A DNA stretch of 24,103 nucleotides from Sphingobacterium sp. UBA6711 (lineage in GTDB: Bacteria; Bacteroidota; Bacteroidia; Sphingobacteriales; Sphingobacteriaceae): positions 1,340 to 25,442 of the forward strand of contig DKIT01000067.1 of NCBI GenBank assembly GCA_002454415.1, read 5' to 3'. The notes beneath the pieces are model-generated. The model was not told the DNA's origin. It saw nothing but the letters and a program-made list of their open reading frames with translations, and did no database searches. Position 1 is the first letter of the stretch. Each line of letters starts with the position of its first letter. Position numbers and translations under genes: made by a program. Positions 15,817 to 22,900 of this stretch are shown one piece after another.

Positions 15817-18153
15817 ATGCAAGTTATGCTTAACATAAAAAAACTAACAGGTAGTATCCTTTTTCTATTGACGGCTCATATAAGTATGGCCCAACAGATT
15901 TCACCAGTGGATTTCGTTAATCCTTTGATTGGTACAGAATCGAAATATGAATTGTCGAATGGAAATACTTATCCAGCGATTGCGCGGCCTTGGGGAATGA
16001 ATTTTTGGACTCCACAGACAGGAAATATGGGGGATGGCTGGGTATATACTTATACAGCTGACAAAATTAAAGGATTTAAACAGACGCATCAACCCAGTCC
16101 TTGGAATAATGATTATGGCCAGTTTTCAATCATGCCGGTAACGGGCAACCCCGAATTCGACCAAGAGAAACGTGCGAGCTGGTTTTCTCATAAAGCAGAA
16201 GTTGCCAAACCCTACTATTATAGTGTTTATCTTGCAGATCATGATGTAAGTACCGAGTTGTCGCCAACACAGCGTGCGGCAATATTTCAGTTTACTTTTC
16301 CTAAAACGGACAGCGCTTATGTCGTAATCGATGCGTTTGACAAAGGTTCTTATATTAAAGTGATTCCTGAGGAAAATAAGATTATCGGTTATTCAACGAA
16401 AAATAGTGGGGGTGTGCCCGATAATTTCAAAAATTATTTTGTGATTACTTTCGATCGACCTTTTTCTTATAAAGCTGGTGTAAAAAGCGGCGCGATAAAG
16501 ATTGGCGAACTTGAGATTCAGGATAATCATGCAGGAGCAATTGTGGGATTTCCATCATTGAAAAGAGGTGATCAGGTGAGCCCCCGTATTGCTTCTTCCT
16601 TTATAAGTTTTGAGCAGGCAGAACTTAATCTAAAAGAAGTGAAGTCCAAAACATTTCAACAAGTTGTTGACGAAGGTAAGGCGCAATGGAATGAAATACT
16701 CGGGCGAGTACAGGTTGAAGACCTAAATATTGATAAATTGCGTACATTTTATTCTTGCCTATACCGCTCAACATTATTTCCCAGGGATTTTTCTGAAATC
16801 GATGCAACAGGAAAGCGTATACACTATAGCCCTTATAACGGTCAGGTCCTGCCTGGAGAAATGTTCACGGATACTGGTTTTTGGGATACATTTAGAAGTC
16901 TGTTTCCGTTATTAAATTTATTATATCCTGCTATGAACGATCGTATGCAAGAAGGACTAGTTAATGCCTACAAGGAAAGTGGCTATCTTCCTGAATGGGC
17001 TTCACCGGGGCACCGTGCTTCCATGATCGGTAATAATTCAGCCTCTATTGTTGCTGATGCTTTGATAACCGACAGAAAGGGCTATGATAAGAATTTGTTA
17101 TGGGAAGCATTGAAACATGGTGCGAATAATGCATATCCAAAGCATTCTTCGACAGGGCGTTTTGGCTATGAATATTATAATAAATTGGGCTACATTCCTG
17201 CAGATGTGAAGGTCGATCAAAATGTAGCTCGTTCGCTAGAATATGCCTATAACGACTGGTGTATTTATGAATTTGGCAAGGCACTGGGTAAACCGGAAGC
17301 CGAAACAGCTATTTACGCAAAGCGAGCGATGAACTACAAAAATCTGTTTGACCCAAGTACAAAATTAATGCGGGGGAAAAAGACGGACGGTTCATTCGTT
17401 CTGGATTTTGATCCAAGTGCCTGGTCTCGAGAGTATACGGAGGGCAATGCGTGGCATTGGAGCTTTTGTGTATTTCATGATCCGCAGGGATTAATTGAGC
17501 TCATGGGCGGTAATAAATCTTTTGTCACGATGTTGGATACGGTATTTGTTATTCCTAGTTATGAAGGTATGAAAAGCCGTAGCATGATTCATGAGATGCG
17601 CGAAATGCAAGTCATGAATATGGGGCAATATGCACATGGGAACCAACCTATTCAGCATATGCCTTACTTATATAATTATGCTGCAGAACCTTGGAAATCC
17701 CAATATTGGGTACGCAAGATCATGGATAAGCTCTATTTACCTACACCGGATGGCTATTGTGGTGATGAAGATAATGGACAGACTTCTGCTTGGTATGTTT
17801 TTTCCTCTTTGGGCTTTTATCCTGTTTCTCCAGGGACAGGGGAATATGTTATTGGTTCGCCACAATTTGATAAGGTAACTCTAAAACTGGAGAACGGTAA
17901 AACTGTCAACATACAAGCGCAGCATCAAGGGCAAGATCAGGTCTATGTGAACCAACTGTCTTTGAATGGTAAGCCTTATACCAAAAACTTTATTCGTTAT
18001 GCTGATTTGATGCAGGGAGCAAATTTAGCTTTCAAAATGAGCAATGTTCCTAATAAAAATAGAGGAATTGAAAAAGAGGATGCTCCATATTCCTTTAGCA
18101 ATGAAAGCCAAGTTACGTCCAGCAAGCGTAAAAGCTTAAGTAAACAAAAATAA
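15817..18153 (+). CDS. GH92 alpha-mannosidase, periplasmic (third copy)
   Basis: 778 aa from the ATG at 15817; an ATG at 15826 gives an equally good signal peptide (MLNIKKLTGSILFLLTAHISMA, then Gln), while an in-frame TTG at 15805 is unlikely. There is no lipobox, so it is periplasmic. It is close along its length to the GH92 at 10178: VNPLIGTESKYELSNGNTYP, THQPSPWNNDYGQFSIMP, FWDTFRSLFP, MIGNNSASIVADAL, YTEGNAWHWSF (Glu542, probable catalytic acid), AHGNQPIQHMPYLYNYAA (Gln610), GDEDNGQTSAW (Asp650/Asp652). The two look like duplicates that have since diverged. It is a single-gene unit with its own promoter, operator 3 and a long terminator. It probably has a related but not identical linkage preference; this cannot be settled by reading. 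Confidence 0.95.
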   Translation: MQVMLNIKKLTGSILFLLTAHISMAQQISPVDFVNPLIGTESKYELSNGNTYPAIARPWGMNFWTPQTGNMGDGWVYTYTADKIKGFKQTHQPSPWNNDYGQFSIMPVTGNPEFDQEKRASWFSHKAEVAKPYYYSVYLADHDVSTELSPTQRAAIFQFTFPKTDSAYVVIDAFDKGSYIKVIPEENKIIGYSTKNSGGVPDNFKNYFVITFDRPFSYKAGVKSGAIKIGELEIQDNHAGAIVGFPSLKRGDQVSPRIASSFISFEQAELNLKEVKSKTFQQVVDEGKAQWNEILGRVQVEDLNIDKLRTFYSCLYRSTLFPRDFSEIDATGKRIHYSPYNGQVLPGEMFTDTGFWDTFRSLFPLLNLLYPAMNDRMQEGLVNAYKESGYLPEWASPGHRASMIGNNSASIVADALITDRKGYDKNLLWEALKHGANNAYPKHSSTGRFGYEYYNKLGYIPADVKVDQNVARSLEYAYNDWCIYEFGKALGKPEAETAIYAKRAMNYKNLFDPSTKLMRGKKTDGSFVLDFDPSAWSREYTEGNAWHWSFCVFHDPQGLIELMGGNKSFVTMLDTVFVIPSYEGMKSRSMIHEMREMQVMNMGQYAHGNQPIQHMPYLYNYAAEPWKSQYWVRKIMDKLYLPTPDGYCGDEDNGQTSAWYVFSSLGFYPVSPGTGEYVIGSPQFDKVTLKLENGKTVNIQAQHQGQDQVYVNQLSLNGKPYTKNFIRYADLMQGANLAFKMSNVPNKNRGIEKEDAPYSFSNESQVTSSKRKSLSKQK

Positions 18154-18221
18154 TTGGATTTTATACCTCGATCAAAACATTAGTCATAGCGCACGTTTTT
18201 TGGTCTGTTGGCTGTAAGATT

Positions 18222-18262
18222 AAAACTATGACGGTTTATTCGTAAGCTGTCATGGTTTTTTT
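18222..18262 (+). terminator. Long hairpin terminator with TTCG loop
   Basis: AAAACTATGACGGTTTA (18222-18238), loop TTCG, and TAAGCTGTCATGGTTTT (18243-18259) pair over 17 positions with three G:U wobbles, and a run of seven T follows from 18256. A UUCG tetraloop on a stem this long with a T tail is a strong intrinsic terminator. It closes the glycan locus and separates it from the efflux genes. Confidence 0.88.
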
Positions 18263-18296
18263 ACATGAATAAAATGATCTTGGTGATTTAAAATCA

Positions 18297-18304
18297 TACC
18301 TTTG
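18297..18304 (+). promoter_or_regulatory. Perfect TAnnTTTG -7 box before the small membrane protein
   Basis: TACCTTTG is an exact match to the Bacteroidota -7 consensus. Transcription would start around 18310, so the GTG at 18304 cannot be the start codon and the ATG at 18322 is preferred. A -33 TTG at 18280 is closer than usual. Confidence 0.55.
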
Positions 18305-18321
18305 TGATTCGAAATTTCAAT

Positions 18322-18684
18322 ATGTTGGTTAAAATATTTCATTTATTAACACTTTTTGCGTACCTAAATCTGTTGACGTATGAGTCATTCTCATCTGCAA
18401 CGGGGCAGGTTTTACATGCAGGGGAGACAATTGTGGAGTATTTTTTGGATGATGTATTGGATTTAGAACCTGTTCAAACTTCTCAAGAAGAAAAGGTTCT
18501 TTTGCAGGATGACTATCGTATATTCTCCGTGAATAGTCAGGTTCTGTCTATATTTATTTTTGTTTTTGGGATCGTATTTACGGCACTCTGTTTTACGAAG
18601 ATAAAAGCGCATCCTTTTTATCGATCTAAGACCCTCTGTTTACCGGGCTATTATCGATTTCTCAATCGATTTAGGCCTTTCTAG
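18322..18684 (+). CDS. Small membrane-anchored protein of unknown function
   Basis: 120 aa from the ATG at 18322, chosen because the TAnnTTTG box ends at 18304. I do not recognise a family. An N-terminal hydrophobic segment (about 4-20, signal peptide or anchor) is followed by an acidic soluble stretch of about 50 residues (GETIVEYFLDDVLDLEP, then QEEKVLLQDD). A clear transmembrane helix lies at about 74-92 (VLSIFIFVFGIVFTALCF), and a basic, aromatic tail ends YYRFLNRFRPF. With a cleaved signal this would be periplasm-facing with a cytoplasmic tail. It lies between the glycan locus terminator and the efflux adaptor, in the same direction. It may therefore belong to the efflux system, although 185 bp and a second candidate promoter separate them. 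Coding is supported by length and sensible topology, not by homology. Confidence 0.6.
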   Translation: MLVKIFHLLTLFAYLNLLTYESFSSATGQVLHAGETIVEYFLDDVLDLEPVQTSQEEKVLLQDDYRIFSVNSQVLSIFIFVFGIVFTALCFTKIKAHPFYRSKTLCLPGYYRFLNRFRPF

Positions 18685-18738
18685 CTATTCTGACTTTACT
18701 TCCTGTGGAGTTATAAGATTCTGTATTTTTATAATTTT

Positions 18739-18746
18739 TAATTTTG
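18739..18746 (+). promoter_or_regulatory. Candidate -7 box for the efflux operon
   Basis: TAATTTTG matches TAnnTTTG exactly and precedes a GTGAC-N5-GTCAC dyad by one base. The ATG of the adaptor is about 120 bp downstream, which would leave a fairly long leader. Confidence 0.45.
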
Positions 18747-18747
18747 T

Positions 18748-18762
18748 GTGACTTTATGTCAC
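18748..18762. promoter_or_regulatory. GTGAC-N5-GTCAC dyad, candidate efflux-operon operator
   Basis: GTGACTTTATGTCAC has perfect 5-bp arms and a 5-base spacer. It sits directly after the TAATTTTG box, where a repressor would cover the start site. It resembles a CRP half-site pair but the spacing is one base off. No local regulator gene for it is visible in the window. Confidence 0.35.
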
Positions 18763-18868
18763 TCTTGTGGGCAAACAGCTCATTGTAACTCCTATTTGAC
18801 GTTTCCCCTTGTCAGTGGTATTTTAAGTGCTATCAAGGGATTTTAACAATTTACATTTTTTATCGTTT

Positions 18869-19975
18869 ATGAAGAAATTACTTGTGCTGTGCCTGTTTGT
18901 AGGCATGGTTGGGATGTTGGATTCATGTCGCTCTACCAACGCTAATGCAGACCAAAAAGAAGAAATTAAGAATATACCCATTACACCTTTGATTGTCATG
19001 GATACAACTGTTTATCAGGAATATATAGCTGATATTCAGGCTTCTAAAAATGTGGAAGTCCGTTCCAAATTAAATGGTTTTTTGGATAAGATTTATGTTG
19101 ATGAGGGTGCTTGGGTGAAAAAAGGACAGACATTGTTCAAATATAATAACGAGGAATATCGTTCCGAACTTGCTAAGGCCAAAGCGCAGTATGACAATTC
19201 CATCGCAGAAATGCAAAAAATCAAGCTTGAGATGGAGAGAACGCAAAAGTTGGTTGATAAGAATATTGTGAGTTCTTCTGAGTATAACTTATTGAAGATC
19301 CAGCTAAAGGCTGCTAATTCAAAGATAGAGGAAGCACGTGCATTGGTTAATCAAGCGCAGACAAGACTAGACTATACGGTGATACAAGCGCCATTTGATG
19401 GTCGTATAGATCGGATTTTATTGAAAGAGGGCTCATTATTAACAGAGGGAAGTTTGATCACGACAATTTCTGATTTAAGCAAAGTGAATGTTTATTTTGA
19501 TATTTCTGAAAGGGAATATCTGGCACTCATGCGTGATAAATTAAATGGCAAGGAAACGCAAAAATCTGTCAAATTAATTTTGGCCAATGGTGAATTGTAT
19601 CCCCATGAGGGCATCGCGCACTTGGTGGAAAGTGAATTTGAAGCTAACACGGGATCTATTGCTTTGCGGGTACAATTTCCTAACGCCGAACATATCTTAA
19701 AGCATGGGGCAACGGGTAAAATTGCTGTTCCGATGGAGACAGGTGAGCATACTTTTGTGCATCAGAAGTCAGTATTTGAGATCCAGGACAAAACATATGT
19801 TTATACGATGCAAGCGGATAGCACTGTTAAAATGACACCATTCGTTGCAGGGCCACGAGTTGGTCACTATTATATTGTGGAAAGCGGTTTGGATCCTAAT
19901 GCTAAAGTGGTGTACGAAGGAGTGCAAAATTTGCGTAGTGGAGTGAAGATTAACCCAAAATTGAGGAAGTTGTAG
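18869..19975 (+). CDS. RND efflux periplasmic adaptor (membrane fusion protein), lipoprotein
   Basis: 368 aa from the ATG at 18869. Reading on upstream to a GTG at 18827 would put 14 residues before the signal peptide and is unlikely. MKKLLVLCLFVGMVGMLDSC ends in a lipobox with Cys20, as in AcrA/MexA. The first half of the lipoyl domain lies at about 55-90 (SKLNGFLDKIYVDEGAWVKK), a coiled-coil hairpin at about 95-170, and the second lipoyl half at about 175-200 (VIQAPFDGRIDRI). A beta-barrel and a membrane-proximal domain complete it. It joins the inner-membrane pump to the outer-membrane channel. The permease starts 13 bp later behind a clear Shine-Dalgarno site (GGAGG, 19977-19981). The substrate is unknown; sequence and partner fit the HAE-1 (drug/amphiphile) class better than the heavy-metal class. 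Confidence 0.93.
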   Translation: MKKLLVLCLFVGMVGMLDSCRSTNANADQKEEIKNIPITPLIVMDTTVYQEYIADIQASKNVEVRSKLNGFLDKIYVDEGAWVKKGQTLFKYNNEEYRSELAKAKAQYDNSIAEMQKIKLEMERTQKLVDKNIVSSSEYNLLKIQLKAANSKIEEARALVNQAQTRLDYTVIQAPFDGRIDRILLKEGSLLTEGSLITTISDLSKVNVYFDISEREYLALMRDKLNGKETQKSVKLILANGELYPHEGIAHLVESEFEANTGSIALRVQFPNAEHILKHGATGKIAVPMETGEHTFVHQKSVFEIQDKTYVYTMQADSTVKMTPFVAGPRVGHYYIVESGLDPNAKVVYEGVQNLRSGVKINPKLRKL

Positions 19976-19976
19976 C

Positions 19977-19981
19977 GGAGG
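19977..19981 (+). promoter_or_regulatory. Shine-Dalgarno site of the RND permease fusion
   Basis: GGAGG lies 7 bases before the ATG at 19989. A strong site of this kind is uncommon in this window and fixes the permease start. Confidence 0.6.
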
Positions 19982-19988
19982 ATAGACT

Positions 19989-22900
19989 ATGTTTGAAACA
20001 TTTATAAAACGACCCGTATTATCGTTGGTCATTTCGGTATTTATTACCCTTTTAGGGCTTTTGGCATTATTTACCTTGCCGATTACGCAATTTCCAGATA
20101 TTGTGCCGCCTTCTGTTGTCGTGAATGCGAATTATACCGGTGCGAATGCCGAGGTAAGTACCAATGCAGTTGCCATTCCTTTGGAGAAAGCCATCAATGG
20201 GGTAGCGGGAATGACTTATATGAACTCAGTATCGACCAATAACGGAAGCACGGTTATACAGATCTTTTTTGAAGTTGGTACGGATCCTGATATTGCTGCT
20301 GTAAACGTACAAAATAGGGTAACTACTGTACTGGATGAATTGCCTGAGGAAGTCATTAAGGCAGGGGTAACTACAGAGAAAGAGGTCAACTCCATGTTGA
20401 TGTATCTGAATGTATTTACCGATGATGAAACTGCCGATGAGCGGTTCATTTATAATTTTGCGGATATCAATATTCTGAAAGAACTTAAACGTATTGAGGG
20501 GGTAGGGCTTGCTCAGATCATGGGTATGCGAGATTATGCCATGCGTGTGTGGGTGAAACCTGATCGGATGGCAGCTTACAATATTTCTACAGAAGATGTT
20601 GTTGCCGCATTGCGTAAACAGAATGTCGAAGCTGCTCCCGGACAAACGGGTATTAGCTCGGATAAAATGCGGAATATGCAGCAATATGTACTGCGTTATC
20701 CAGGTAAGTTTACAGAAATTGATGAATACGCCAATATACCTATTCGAGCAAACTCAAACGGATCCATTATTCGTATCAAGGATGTTGCGGATGTTGAGTT
20801 TGGATCATTAGATTATGAGATGGTATCCAAGACTGATGGACGACCATCAGCTTCTATTATGTTGAAACAATTGCCAGGGTCGAATGCGCAAGAAGTTATT
20901 CAGCGAGTGAAAGACCGCATGGCAGAATTGAAGCAAACATCGTTTCCTGCAGGGATGACATATACCATGGGTTATGATGTATCCCGCTTTTTGGATGCGT
21001 CAATTTCTTCTGTTATCAAGACTTTGTTAGAAGCCTTCCTTCTGGTTTTTATTGTGGTGTTTATCTTCTTGCAGGATTTCAGGGCGACGGTAATTCCTAT
21101 TTTAGCAGTACCCGTCTGTTTGATTGGCGCTTTGTTTTTTATGCAAATGCTGGGTTTCTCGATTAACTTATTAACCTTGTTTGCCTTAGTTTTGGCAATA
21201 GGTATTGTGGTTGATAATGGTATTGTCGTCGTAGAAGCTGTATACGCAAAAATGGAAGAGGAACATTTACAGCCTATGGAAGCAACGTTGGAAGCAATGA
21301 AAGAAGTTGGTGGTGCAGTGGTGGCTATTACCTTGGTGATGTCTGCCGTGTTTGTTCCAGTTGCATTTCTTTCTGGACCGGTGGGCATATTCTACCGACA
21401 GTTTTCGTTGACACTGGCTGCGGCAATCGTTATTTCCGGGATTAACGCATTGACGCTAACGCCCGCATTATGTGCTCTTTTCTTAAAATCTCCACACGAT
21501 CGCAAACCGTCAAACAGTTGGTTAGATCGTTTCTTTAGACAATTCAATAGGATATATGATAAAACGGCCTTTGGCTATAAAGGAATTTTGGCGAAAACAA
21601 GTGCGCGACGTGGGTTAACACTGTTATTATTGGGTGGATTCTTTATTGCTACATGGGGAAGTAGTGCCATTTTACCTTCTGGTTTTATTCCAACGGAAGA
21701 TCAAGGAATGATCTATGTCTCGGTAACAACACCTCCAGGGGCGACTGTGGACCGTACGGAGCGTGTCTTAGACAAAATTGACTCTGTATCACGTAAATTG
21801 GATATTGTTGAAACCGTATCTACTTTGTCTGGATATAGTATTGTTACTGAGGTTTCGGGTGCCTCCTATGGTATGGGTATGATTAATCTTAAGCCTTGGA
21901 AGGAACGAGATCAGACAGTAGATGATGTGATCAAAGAATTACGAGATAAAACAAAAGATTTTGCTGACGCTCAAATTGATTTTTTCCCGCCGCCTACAGT
22001 TCCTGGATTTGGTAACTCTTCGGGCTTTGAATTACGTTTGTTGGATCGTAGTGGTAATGAGGATCTCAATAAGACGGCCGAAGTATTGCAAAAATTTATG
22101 GATGATATGGAGAAAAGCGATGTACTTCAAGATATCAGCTCCAGCTTTGATGTGAATTTTCCACAGTATATGTTGAAAGTTGACTATGATATGGCCGCGA
22201 AGAAGGGTATTTCTGTTGAAAATGCCATGAGCACCTTGCAGACGCTAATGGGGAGTCTGTATGCGACAAATTTTATTCGCTATGGACAAATGTATAAAGT
22301 TATGGTACAGGCTGGACCTGAATATCGCCAACGTCCGGAGGATGTATTGCGCTTGTATGTGAAAAATGAAACTGGTGAGATGGTTCCGTACAACGCATTT
22401 ATTTCCATGGAAAGAATTTATGGCCCTGAACAGATTACACGATATAATATGTTCAGTTCAGCTATGGTTACTGGTCAATCATCACCTGGATTTAGTTCGG
22501 GCCAGGCTATCGAAGAAGTTGAGAAGATCGCTTCTTCTTTACCACAAGGCTATAGTATAGAATGGTCAGGCATGACGCGTGAACAAAAGATCTCTGGAAA
22601 TCAGGCTTTGTATATTTTCGCACTTTGTCTTCTGTTTGTTTATCTGTTGTTATGTGCACAGTACGAAAGCTTTTTATTACCATTACCAGTTCTGCTCTGT
22701 CTTCCGGCAGGGATCTTTGGCGCATTTATTTTCCTGAAAGTTTTTGGGTTGGAAAACAATATTTATGCGCAGGTCGCATTGGTTATGCTTATTGGATTGC
22801 TGGGTAAGAATGCGATTCTAATTGTAGAATATGCCAATTTGAAATATAAACAGGGGATGGATATTGTGACAGCTTCAATCGAAGGAGCTGTTGCGCGACT

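Noticed and set aside
13267..18153. CRISPR arrays, tRNA or rRNA genes, insertion sequences or integration sites
   Set aside because: I looked across the window and saw no regularly spaced repeats, cloverleaf sequences, transposase genes or flanking inverted/direct repeats. The GH92 similarity is gene duplication, not a mobile repeat.
20226..20684. 152-codon open frame on the minus strand
   Set aside because: It lies wholly inside the RND permease gene on the other strand, has no promoter or ribosome site, and its translation resembles no protein. The 138-codon minus frame at 20972-21388 (Thr/Lys/Ile-rich) is rejected for the same reason.
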